A stretch of 64,000 nucleotides of DNA from the NCBI GenBank assembly GCA_049487715.1, contig CP150554.1, forward strand, positions 682,001 to 746,000, written 5' to 3'. Origin of the DNA: Pycnococcus provasolii. Its lineage: Eukaryota; Chlorophyta; Pseudoscourfieldiophyceae; Pseudoscourfieldiales. A program made the translations under genes and the position numbers. The number at the start of each line of letters is the position of its first letter. Within the stretch, counting starts at the first letter, position 1. Shown here one piece after another: positions 54,663 through 62,221 of the stretch. The notes beneath the pieces were generated by a model. The model did not search any database. It was not told where the DNA came from and saw nothing but the letters and a program-made list of their open reading frames with translations.

Positions 54663-55778
54663 ACTGAACTTATTTTGGCGCTACGTGGCATTCTTGTGCG
54701 AATCACTCTTGTTCAATCCAGTGGTATTCTTGAGCCCGATCCCCCCCCGGGCGACGGTTAATCGCTGGCATGGAAGAAGGACATTTTTCAGTGATCTACC
54801 TTGATCGTGATGGACCGACTACGACTTGTTGTATTTTGCAAAGGGTTCACGGATTGTTCATTTTCTGTGCAGATTTCTCTCATTTATCCCCCCCCGGATG
54901 GAATCTGCGTGAAGTGAGAATCGACGATGATGGTAGCTTAATATGGGCACAATTGCTCCTTTACTGGTGCGCATATGAGAATAAATAATCAGTCTACACA
55001 ATGGGAACGGGAACAATTTACGGGAACAATTTACGGGGAACAGCTTTCTTCAATGCCGGACGCTGCTCATCGAGGTGGGTGGGAGTGGGTTATGCGGGCT
55101 TGTGGGTATTTGAGTATTTGGGTACGTGGGACATATGGATGATTTGGACATTCGAGCACATGGCATGGAATTATTTAGCTGAGGATCAGGGCATTGCGCG
55201 ACGCGAATGGACTCGCCTCGACGTGATCGAGGTTGAGCGGGACTGGCGCGGTTTCACAACGCAGTATATTATTTGCGCCGAGTAGACGAGCGCGCGCACG
55301 CCAATGTAAAACAGGGAATTCTCCTCTTTTCGGGAAATGAAAACACGCACCACACTGTATCCCCCCCAAGCTGCCCCGCACCGCAATCCATGCCCTTAAA
55401 CCTTGTGTTTTTCCGGGACCCCCCTTGAATCGTTGAGCCTTAACCTTAGTTAGTACTACCTATCAGGCTGGCTCGGCTGAAATTTCCCCCAGTAGGAAGT
55501 TTTTAGTCCGGACGACTGCGGTGGGTAAAGTTTAATATTACCTAGACTACCTTGTAAGACGTCGACGGGATGAAGAAAAATCATCCCTCAAAAAATCGGT
55601 TCGGATCCTCAGAATCCCGGGTAAGCGTTTTGTGTCGGACCCCTCGCCTCTGCCTCGCCGCACCAGCGCACCCACTCGGACGCAAGCCGCCACCCCGTCC
55701 CCGCCCGTTAAAACTTTAACAAAAACCGCTCAGAACGCGGGTCGTGGATCTCCGCCTGCCTAACCTTCGTTGACGCTG
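54663..55778. other. Intergenic region after the giant gene
   Basis: About 1.1 kb with no convincing gene or RNA. Short open frames (for example 55001-55285) have no recognisable features. Several runs of eight C follow an AT (ATCCCCCCCC near 54,740, 54,887 and 55,361). The right part (55,480-55,760) is probably the promoter of the next gene. Confidence 0.4.
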
Positions 55779-57167
55779 ATGCCGCCTCCTCCTGCACAAG
55801 CTCCTGCCGCGCCTGCCGTTGTTGCGGTCGCGCGTGGTGGTGGTGGCGGGGCTGGCGGGGGAGCGAGCAGGGGAACCAACGGGGCTGAGCCAGAGGAGGA
55901 ACATGATGGCGTTTTTCCACGAGTGGGCTCATCGCTCCATGACGAAGTCGCAACCGCGACGGCGACGACGACGAAGATTGTACTGCAGAACAGGTCGAAA
56001 AATGTTGTCGAAGCTAACCAAACACCATCGAAAAAGGGAATGAGGAAGAGGAGGGTTGGGGCAGCCGCGGCGACAACAATGCAGTCCCATCCTCAGAATC
56101 CTGTGAATCGGCGTGTACGCGCCCGAGTCGACGGAGTCAATGCCGACGACGACAACCACGCCGACGTGGAGTGCATGTTCCGCAACGCTGACGACGAAGC
56201 GCAACTCTGCGAGGCAGAGATATACGCCGTCGATAAAGAGCTTTTTGGGCGTAGCTTGTCCCATCGAGTTGCCACGGTTAGAGAAGATCAGGATTCAAAC
56301 AAATATTCAACGGAATGCTGCACCCCAGGGGCAGAGATGATGATGATGTCGTCGCCATATGCTGCACATCAATTTCTCGGAGCAATTGTTGGAAACATGA
56401 TGATGCAGCAGCAGCAACAACATCGGCAGCAGCAGCAACAACCACATCATGGCCAACCTGGTATGGAGAAGGAAGGTGCTGCTGACGGCATGACGGCGCC
56501 AGAACTCCTCTCGAGTCACCAGCAGCAGGATCATCATCATCATCATCACGTGAGTAGGACTACGTCCTCAAATCTCATTCGCACAATCTCAAGCCACGAT
56601 GGCTTGGATTCTTTCAACCAAAGCGTCGCACAGGCGGCACAGTTGATGATGTCAGCGGCTCTCCTTCAAACCGCGATGATTACAACACCTCATCCTCATG
56701 TACATCCAGCCTCCTACACCAGCAACTTCAATACGTGCCAACAGCAGCATACCCATACCCACGTGAGCAGCAGGAGAGATGTGCTCGGAGGTGGCACGCG
56801 CTCAGCATTCGAGGTGATCTCGCCGCGGGACACCCCCGCCATTCAGGAGCAGACTGCTGAAGAAGCGGTCATGTACGACGATGCGACACCACTACCCCTT
56901 GCTTTCGATGCTGGCGGTGGCGATAGCGAGAGCGATTCAAAGCGTGTGCGCATACCGCGATGTCCCGTATGCCGTGTTCGCAAAAGCGCGCCGTGCGGGA
57001 GTCGCGCTGCACCTTCCCGGTGCTACAGGCGGTGCATGCGCGATGGCTGGGATTCACGCGACAAATGCCTTCAGGTACCGCGCCGAAGCGCGGCGGCCGG
57101 GCGCATCCACAGACAGGCGAGCACAGCTGCGGTGGTTGCACAGCAAGCTCGCGCGGCCGTGCAATAG
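55779..57167 (+). CDS. Gln/His-rich low-complexity protein with C-terminal cysteine motif
   Basis: 462 residues from the first in-frame ATG (55779) to the TAG at 57165-57167. I do not recognise the gene. Visible: a Pro/Ala and Gly-rich start; a basic stretch (KKGMRKRR, residues ~85-92) that could be a nuclear signal; poly-Met/Gln (MMMQQQQQHRQQQQQ) and poly-His (HHHHHH) runs; and, after an acidic patch (GGGDSESDSKRVR), a cluster RCPVCRVRKSAPCG..CYRRC with the spacing C-x2-C-x7-C-x8-C-x3-C. The low-complexity, charged composition and a small Cys motif that could bind zinc suggest a nuclear regulator, but this is a guess. The frame may continue from upstream exons, or its C-terminus may be shorter. 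The stop codon lies inside a strong hairpin. Confidence 0.5.
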   Translation: MPPPPAQAPAAPAVVAVARGGGGGAGGGASRGTNGAEPEEEHDGVFPRVGSSLHDEVATATATTTKIVLQNRSKNVVEANQTPSKKGMRKRRVGAAAATTMQSHPQNPVNRRVRARVDGVNADDDNHADVECMFRNADDEAQLCEAEIYAVDKELFGRSLSHRVATVREDQDSNKYSTECCTPGAEMMMMSSPYAAHQFLGAIVGNMMMQQQQQHRQQQQQPHHGQPGMEKEGAADGMTAPELLSSHQQQDHHHHHHVSRTTSSNLIRTISSHDGLDSFNQSVAQAAQLMMSAALLQTAMITTPHPHVHPASYTSNFNTCQQQHTHTHVSSRRDVLGGGTRSAFEVISPRDTPAIQEQTAEEAVMYDDATPLPLAFDAGGGDSESDSKRVRIPRCPVCRVRKSAPCGSRAAPSRCYRRCMRDGWDSRDKCLQVPRRSAAAGRIHRQASTAAVVAQQARAAVQ

Positions 57168-57200
57168 AGAAGAAGAATGCGAAAAGATTCTTCTCTATTG
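57162..57200. terminator. Perfect 13-bp inverted repeat at the stop codon of the Gln/His-rich gene
   Basis: CAATAGAGAAGAA (57162-57174) is perfectly complementary to TTCTTCTCTATTG (57188-57200) with a 13-base loop. It covers the TAG stop and sits in the ~180-base gap between two convergent genes. A role in 3'-end formation or mRNA stability is inferred only from position. Confidence 0.45.
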
Positions 57201-57379
57201 AATATTGAAGAAGAAAAAAGTTTGTTGTGGTTGGGTTTGCACGACTCGCGCGCGGGGATGGGGATCAGGAGTAACGAATGAGTACTAAAAATGGATGCCA
57301 CGAATGATATGTTGTAACAGTTGAACAAGTTCTTACACAGTTTACGAAGGAGGGAAAATCGAAACCACTCCGGTTTTTG

Positions 57380-58408
57380 CTAACGGAATGTCCACGTTTC
57401 GCCTGCTCGCTTGAGCGCCTCCTCGACGAGCATCCACGTGAGGCCCATCTGAAGTGCACGCTTGACGAGGCGAGGTGTCAATCCGAGGAACAGGCCACGT
57501 GCGCCATCCGTTCGAACTATCGTGCGAAAGGCATCAACGCCGTCGCGGAGGCGAATGGGACCGCTGCGTGGTTGACCTATGTTGAGCTGCAGACGCGTGC
57601 GTACGACGTCTGGCGGGTGTGTGATGGCGGTAGCAATCGCGGAGCACGACGCACCCACGCCGAAGCTTGCCCACCTCGTGAGTACTCCCTCCTCACCCGT
57701 GCAGAGCGAGGGCTGGCTGCGCGCGTATTCTCGCGCTCGCTCGTACAGTAGAAGGTACAGGCCGCTGTATGGCGCATCGCGAACGAGCGTGGGACCGACG
57801 CCCTTCAGGAGGCCGGCAAAGCGTTCCTCACGAACGAGCGCGACGAGCGCGTGGATGCTTGAAGGGTACGTGCGCCCCATCGCGCTTCCCATTTCCATGC
57901 GCGTCTTCACCACCTGCACAGGATTCATGAGCACTGCGGCGGCAGCTCGTGTTGCCGTGCCTGCAAGGAGAACGCGCATCGGCGCCATGGGTGCGTCTGT
58001 GCTCGCCGCCGGCGCGGCGGCCGCGTGCTGCTCGCCGCCTCGCGCCGCCACGCGCTTGGTCGAGGGCGCCTTGATGGCGCGTGCGATGGGGTCGAGCATG
58101 CCGAAGTACAGCGCCTGTCCCAGCCCGACGCGAAATGCGCTCACTCCCACTCCGCTCCAAAGCCCTCGCACTCCTTCCGCACGTACGACGTGCCTGAGCA
58201 CAGGCACCACGCCTCGTCCTATTGTGGCGGGAATCGCCCCGGACTGCGTGCGCGTCTTTGCGACTTCGAGTGGCTGTAGCATAACAGTTGCGAGCACGCC
58301 AGCACCAGCGGCAGCTGCTGACGAGACGACCGTTTGCCGCGACACAGACATAGACGAGGACACAGACACAGACGGCGGCGACATGGTTGGATTTGTGGGC
58401 ACCGCCAT
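57380..58408 (-). CDS. Mitochondrial carrier, SLC25A38/Hem25-like (probable glycine transporter)
   Basis: 342 residues with the three repeats of the SLC25 family. Signature motifs are PLEVAKTR (46-53), PVQVVKTR (163-170) and PPDVVRTR (265-272). The GVGPTLVRDAPYSGLYLLLY block (203-222) and the ending LFLGLTPRLVKRALQMGLTW are characteristic of the SLC25A38/Hem25 branch, which imports glycine into mitochondria for the start of haem synthesis. In algae, where haem is made from glutamate in the plastid, the physiological substrate could differ, so the transport assignment is inference. A Ser-rich N-terminal extension (~25 residues) precedes the first helix. There is an unusual Ala/Lys-rich insert between repeats 1 and 2 (about 113-140). 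The C-terminal end faces the hairpin and the Gln/His-rich gene. Confidence 0.7.
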   Translation of the reverse strand: MAVPTNPTMSPPSVSVSSSMSVSRQTVVSSAAAAGAGVLATVMLQPLEVAKTRTQSGAIPATIGRGVVPVLRHVVRAEGVRGLWSGVGVSAFRVGLGQALYFGMLDPIARAIKAPSTKRVAARGGEQHAAAAPAASTDAPMAPMRVLLAGTATRAAAAVLMNPVQVVKTRMEMGSAMGRTYPSSIHALVALVREERFAGLLKGVGPTLVRDAPYSGLYLLLYERAREYARSQPSLCTGEEGVLTRWASFGVGASCSAIATAITHPPDVVRTRLQLNIGQPRSGPIRLRDGVDAFRTIVRTDGARGLFLGLTPRLVKRALQMGLTWMLVEEALKRAGETWTFR

Positions 58409-58533
58409 CGTATCTTTTTCTTTTCTGGCGGATGTCGTTTTTTACCACCGGGTGATTTCTCCGCCTCAAAAAGCAGCAAAAAGGAGATTTTCCGATGAGC
58501 CTGTGCGCGTGCAAACTGCGAAGGAAAGGAAAT

Positions 58534-58562
58534 GGGAATTGGGGGTTGGGTTTGGGGGTTTG
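58534..58562. promoter_or_regulatory. G-rich quadruplex-prone element upstream of the carrier gene
   Basis: Four runs of three to five G separated by 2-4 bases on the plus strand (GGGAATTGGGGG, TTGGGTTTGGGGG). On the minus (coding) strand it is a CCCCCAAACCC-type element 126-154 bases before the carrier ATG. It resembles the C-rich minisatellite upstream of PsaK. Confidence 0.4.
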
Positions 58563-58753
58563 GATATTACAAGCATACAACAAAACACACTGTAGGTATA
58601 TAAGCCGTCGTCGTCGTCTTCTTCTTCTTATCAGGCTATTGTTATCGCCGTGCCCGCTCCGTACATACGGAGAGAGTTTCGAACAGCGCGCCGTCACGTT
58701 TGCTTTCTCAGACTGCTCATCCTTTCGAGGTTGTTGTTTCTTTTGGTCGTCGT

Positions 58754-59491
58754 TTACAGGTCAGCGACGCTCGCGGCGAGCAGGTCAGACGTCGAGATGT
58801 GCGCGCCCGTGGCGGGATCCTTACGCGTCATCAGAACCTGCGTGCCTTCGAACACGAGCACGCCGCCCTGCTGGAATCCTTGGTCGAGCTTAGGTGGGAT
58901 CCAAGGCTTCCAGCGAGGCAAGATATCCATGAGGTCGCCCGTCGACGACGTCTGTATGCGCTCAAGGATAGCAAACGGCGTCGCCGCGTCGAAGAACGTC
59001 TCCCGAACGCCCTTCACGAATCCCAGAGCATCGTAGCACTTGTTATCCGGGTCGGCGTAGATACTCTCCGCGGGAAATCCCGTTTCCTTGGCGAACTCGA
59101 GCCCACGCGGCCCGGTTCCGATGGAGACGAAGAGCAGCTTGACATTTTTTTCGTCGAGCTTGGGCTTCACGTCGCGAGCCAGCTTTTGCGCCAGCTCCCA
59201 ACAGAAGAATCAGCCAAAGCTCCGTCCGAATACGACGACTGCCCTATCTTCGTCGTTCCACTCGGATGTCAGCGTGACACTTTGCTGGTCGGATGCGCGT
59301 ATCACGGGCAGGCTCGCCAGCGCGTTGTACGCGTCAGAAGGCGCGAGTGACGGCGACGCTGAGGATGCGTCGCCTGAGGATGCGCGAATTACGAGAGAGC
59401 GGCGTACCGGGTGATTAGCGTTCCGGCGCCACGTGCGCACGTGCCGCACATTCCCCCCCGTGCTGCGCGTAGACATCGAAGGCGCCATCAT
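58754..59491 (-). CDS. Chloroplast AAED1/PRXL2-like thioredoxin-fold protein, predicted selenoprotein (UGA at residue 94)
   Basis: Read through one in-frame TGA (59210-59212) the gene gives 245 residues. Before it: a transit-peptide-like N-terminus rich in Arg/Ser ending VIRASSGD, then AVVVFGRSFG. After it: FFCWELAQKLARDVKPK, KLLFVSIGTGPRGLEFAKET, IYADPDNKCYDALGF, RETFF, QQGGVLVFEGTQVL and RKDPATGAH. Plant chloroplast AAED1-like proteins have RHFGC-x-CCWELA at this spot, so the TGA replaces the first Cys of the CxxC redox motif, giving U94-x-x-C97. Homology on both sides of the TGA without a gap argues for selenocysteine rather than a pseudogene. The relatives belong to the AhpC/TSA, SelU/PRXL2-type group. 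I could not identify a convincing SECIS element by eye in the 3' region (58,500-58,753). Confidence 0.75.
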
Positions 59492-59772
59492 TTGATTACG
59501 AGACTAAGAGTACTACGAAAACGAGTGGCTGAGATACCCAGGGGTTGACATTTGGGTGGGGGATCAAGGGGGATGGGAAAAAGAAGCAAAATCAAATAAT
59601 CAAATAATCAATCATGCGAGGAATGATGAAACCCCGAATAATCAGAATCAGGGAACCTTTTAGCCTTCTTCTGCCAGGGCGTACAGTAAACGCCGCCACC
59701 CTCTCTCTCCCTGGCAGCGTTGGGGGCCGTCATCGCCGTCTGATCCTCGTCCCATCCGCAAAACGCTGCATC

Positions 59773-60414
59773 ATGCCGATGAAGCTGTACACGTACCCGA
59801 ACGGCAAGAACGCCGCGAAGTCGCTCGTCGCCGCACAACTCGTTGGCGTGAAGATCGAACTCCCGCCGTTCCAGATGGGGGTCACGAACAAAACACCCGA
59901 GTTCCTCGCGAAGAAGAACCCGCACGGAAAAGTGCCCGTGCTGGAACTCGACGACGGGCGATGCATCTTCGAAAGCAACGCCATCGCCAGGTACGTCGCG
60001 CGACTTGGAGGGGACTCCGCGAAGCTGTTCGGAACGTCGACGTGGGACCTGGGGCAGGTTGAGATGTGGATCGACGTGTCGACGAACGAGATCGACGCGC
60101 CACTAAACAGCTGGGTGCTTCCCATCATAGGTGTCTGGCCCAAGGATGCGGCGAAGGAGAAGGCGGCACAGGAGGCTGTGAGGAAGGGACTCGCGGTTCT
60201 CGAGAAGCACCTCATGACACACACCTACCTTGTGGGCGACACCGTCACGCTCGCGGACATCGTGTGCGTGTGCAACCTCTTCCCCGGCTTCACGGTGCCT
60301 GGCGTGTTTGACGCCAACTTCCGCAAGGGCTTCCCGAACACGACGCGGTACTTCACCACGGTCGTGAACCAGCCTGCTTTCAAAAAGGTGCTTGGTGAGG
60401 CCAAATTGTGCTGA
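59773..60414 (+). CDS. eEF1B-gamma-type GST domain protein, lacking the eEF1G C-terminal domain
   Basis: 213 residues from the ATG at 59773 (an in-frame ATG at 59614 would add 53 residues that do not fit the family). The N-terminal thioredoxin-like half has MKLYTYPNGKNAAKSLVAA, the cis-Pro segment KVPVLELDDG (P55) and the ESNAIARYVARL helix. The helical GST-C half has WIDVSTNEIDAPLNSWVLPI, LVGDTVTLADIVCVCNL, and NTTRYFTTVVNQPAFKKVLGE. These are hallmarks of the eEF1B gamma N-terminal region. Canonical eEF1B gamma is ~400 residues with a linker and a conserved C-terminal domain; here TGA follows directly after VLGEAKLC, at the end of the GST part. It may be a free-standing GST, a truncated gamma subunit, or a gene whose C-terminal domain is encoded elsewhere. 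It is divergent from the AAED1 gene (281 bases between starts). Confidence 0.8.
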   Translation: MPMKLYTYPNGKNAAKSLVAAQLVGVKIELPPFQMGVTNKTPEFLAKKNPHGKVPVLELDDGRCIFESNAIARYVARLGGDSAKLFGTSTWDLGQVEMWIDVSTNEIDAPLNSWVLPIIGVWPKDAAKEKAAQEAVRKGLAVLEKHLMTHTYLVGDTVTLADIVCVCNLFPGFTVPGVFDANFRKGFPNTTRYFTTVVNQPAFKKVLGEAKLC

Positions 60415-60434
60415 CGAGCGAGCGAGCGAGCGAG
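60415..60434. repeat. (CGAG)5 microsatellite directly after the GST stop
   Basis: Five perfect tetranucleotide copies beginning right after the TGA at 60412-60414. Confidence 0.85.
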
Positions 60435-60524
60435 CTTGTGCGACAGTGACTGCCGTGCCGTAACAACTTATAAACAACTTCTTTCTTTCCGTCAGCCCCA
60501 AACCCCGGAAAACCTTAAAAGTTA

Positions 60525-60533
60525 AAACCCTAC
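60525..60533 (+). promoter_or_regulatory. Near telo-box upstream of the RBM42-like gene
   Basis: AAACCCTAC, one mismatch from the telo-box, 89 bases before the ATG. A C-rich CCCCAAACCCC stretch lies just upstream (about 60,496-60,506). Confidence 0.25.
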
Positions 60534-60621
60534 TCTGATGCATGATCTCGGAGCGAAATGGGGGTTAGGGGAAGCATTGGTCTGCCCGTTCACTCCCGGT
60601 TTGGGTCGCTGTGGCGTCACC

Positions 60622-61377
60622 ATGGACGACGAGCTCGGTGCGTTCTTCGAGGAGATTTCGGCAATCGACCCCACGGCTGTGCCTGCCGCTGCCAGACCAC
60701 CTCCGACGACGCCCGCTGCTGCTGCAGCTGCGAAGGCGAAGCCAACGAAAGGGGCTGACGCGGCGTTGCCTCACTCTCGAGCGCCGCCGCCAACGTCATC
60801 GGCGGCGGCGGCGGCGGCGGTGCCGACCGTGCAGCAGGACACAGCTCCTAAGTCAGAAGCGGTGGCACCCATTCCTGCGCAACTGCTTCCACCACAGTCT
60901 GCGAGCGTATTCGACAAGGCAAAGGTGAGCAGGGCTCCACGTGAGCCCGTGCTGCGTGGCGCCGCTGGCGAGAAGTGGAAAGACGCGACGCTCGCAGACT
61001 GGCCTGACGATGACTTTCGCATCTTCGTCGGCAACATAGGAAACGACGTCACCGATGACCTGCTCACAAAGTCGTTTCAGCACTACTCGGCGTTTAATCG
61101 CGCGCGCGTTGTGCGTGACAAGCGCAGCGAGAAGAGCCGTGGATATGGCTTTGTGAGTTTTTCAGATAGCAAGGAGTACGTGCGTGCTATGAGTGAGATG
61201 CAGGGCAAGTACTGCGGCAATCGTCCGATGAAGCTGTCGAAGGCGCAGACGCACGCGTATGACGACGTAGAAGCTATGGCACGTCGCGACGCCAAGCGGC
61301 AAGCACAAGGTGGCGGCGGCGGACGTGGCGTCCCGCCAAACAAACGACCACGTGCGAAGAAAAACTGGTGGGACTGA
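60622..61377 (+). CDS. RBM42: RBM42-like RRM RNA-binding protein
   Basis: 251 residues from the ATG at 60622, which lies in the good context CACCATGG; an upstream in-frame ATG at 60538 would add 28 residues without family support. The Ala/Pro-rich N-terminal half is low complexity. The conserved block GEKWKDATLADWPDDDFRIF leads into one RRM (about 133-208) with RNP2 IFVGNI (134-139) and RNP1 RGYGFVSF (173-180). DKRSEKSRGYGFVSF and EYVRAMSEMQGKYCGNRPMK match the RBM42 family. The C-terminus is basic and Gly-rich, ending in PRAKKNWWD. In animals RBM42 is a nuclear and spliceosome-associated RNA-binding protein; the same role is assumed here. It converges with the next gene, with 63 bases between stops. 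Confidence 0.85.
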   Translation: MDDELGAFFEEISAIDPTAVPAAARPPPTTPAAAAAAKAKPTKGADAALPHSRAPPPTSSAAAAAAVPTVQQDTAPKSEAVAPIPAQLLPPQSASVFDKAKVSRAPREPVLRGAAGEKWKDATLADWPDDDFRIFVGNIGNDVTDDLLTKSFQHYSAFNRARVVRDKRSEKSRGYGFVSFSDSKEYVRAMSEMQGKYCGNRPMKLSKAQTHAYDDVEAMARRDAKRQAQGGGGGRGVPPNKRPRAKKNWWD

Positions 61378-61440
61378 CTTGAGAGGTTATGTTTTGTACC
61401 CGTTGAACTTGTATACAAAAAGAACTGCTATTTTGAACTG

Positions 61441-61887
61441 CTAGAGGAGGTACTGGTCGGCAAAGTCGACGTCACCAAACACTGCCCATATGCACACGCC
61501 GACAAGTGCGATGGAGAGCGCATTGAGCCATGCTGGGCACTCCTGGTTGAGCGCCAACGTGACGACCCTCCACGCGATGATGGGCGAGCAGAGGTCCAGC
61601 ACGAGATCTTTCGTCGTGTATATGTACTCGAGTCCTGAAACGTCGCCGTCGAATGCGCGAACAGCAACGTGCCGCGCTGCGTTTTGACGAACGACGTTAC
61701 CTGATCTTTTCCTCTTCAGGTGACAGTGCGTGTTGTTGTTGTTGTTTGCGGTACCGGTACGTTGACAACATTGACGTGAGACGATACAGTTGTTCTTATT
61801 GTGGTGAGACAGTGTACGACAATGACTTTGCACACGAGCCAAACGTGCAGTCATCGTTGTCGTGTTTTGGTTCACGGTTGGTCTCAT
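61441..61887 (-). CDS. Small plastid-type membrane protein, unknown function
   Basis: 148 residues from the ATG at 61887 (or 137 from 61854). I do not recognise the family. The N-terminal ~77 residues are basic and rich in Ser, Thr, Asn and His, and end at HVAVRA/FDGD, a plausible chloroplast transit-peptide cleavage site. The mature part has two hydrophobic stretches (about 96-112, LDLCSPIIAWRVVTLAL, and 122-137, NALSIALVGVCIWAVF) and ends FADQYLL. The frame is open further upstream to 62076, but that part includes the 28-bp tandem duplication and looks like leader sequence. It is likely a small thylakoid or envelope protein; this rests on targeting-like features only. Confidence 0.55.
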   Translation of the reverse strand: MRPTVNQNTTTMTARLARVQSHCRTLSHHNKNNCIVSRQCCQRTGTANNNNNTHCHLKRKRSGNVVRQNAARHVAVRAFDGDVSGLEYIYTTKDLVLDLCSPIIAWRVVTLALNQECPAWLNALSIALVGVCIWAVFGDVDFADQYLL

Positions 61888-61923
61888 CACGCACGATCGA
61901 TCACGATCCCTGTCAAAAACCAA

Positions 61924-61979
61924 AAACAAAGAGCACTTGACTTTATGGATGAAACAAAGAGCACTTGACTTTATGGATG
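61924..61979. repeat. 28-bp direct tandem duplication
   Basis: Two perfect copies (61924-61951 and 61952-61979) of a unit starting AAACAAAGAGCACTTGAC. It lies just upstream of the small plastid protein gene. Confidence 0.9.
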
Positions 61980-62093
61980 AATGAAAAAAACAACAACAAA
62001 ACGTCAAACTGTGATGAAGTGCTTGCAAACTGGGATCTTGAGAACACAACAACAAGATCGTTGGTGATGAGAACAATAGAAGGAGCGAAAACT

Positions 62094-62124
62094 CCTAACC
62101 CTAACCCTAACCCGAACCCGAACG
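62094..62124. repeat. Interstitial telomere-like CCCTAA repeat
   Basis: About three copies of CCTAAC followed by two CCGAAC variants. It is flanked by ordinary genes, so it is not a chromosome end. Further CCCTAA and CCTAAACC fragments follow at 62,160-62,185. Confidence 0.7.
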
Positions 62125-62221
62125 GGGACAGCCTACCTTTACGGGTACCGGGCCGGGTAAAATACCCTAAACCTTAGTAACCCTAGCTAGGTTCAATACA
62201 ATCTCAAACCCATGAACCCCC

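Noticed and set aside
55001-55285. 94-codon frame in the gap after the giant gene
   Set aside because: No domain, targeting signal or homology that I can see; it is a short chance frame.
55770-55778. Start of the Gln/His-rich gene at 55770
   Set aside because: The codon is TTG; the first ATG is at 55779.
58694-58720. Possible SECIS core (minus strand ATGA, ten bases, AAA, then TGA) after the AAED1 stop
   Set aside because: The required helix between the ATGA and GA strands does not pair well by eye, so I do not list it as a SECIS element.
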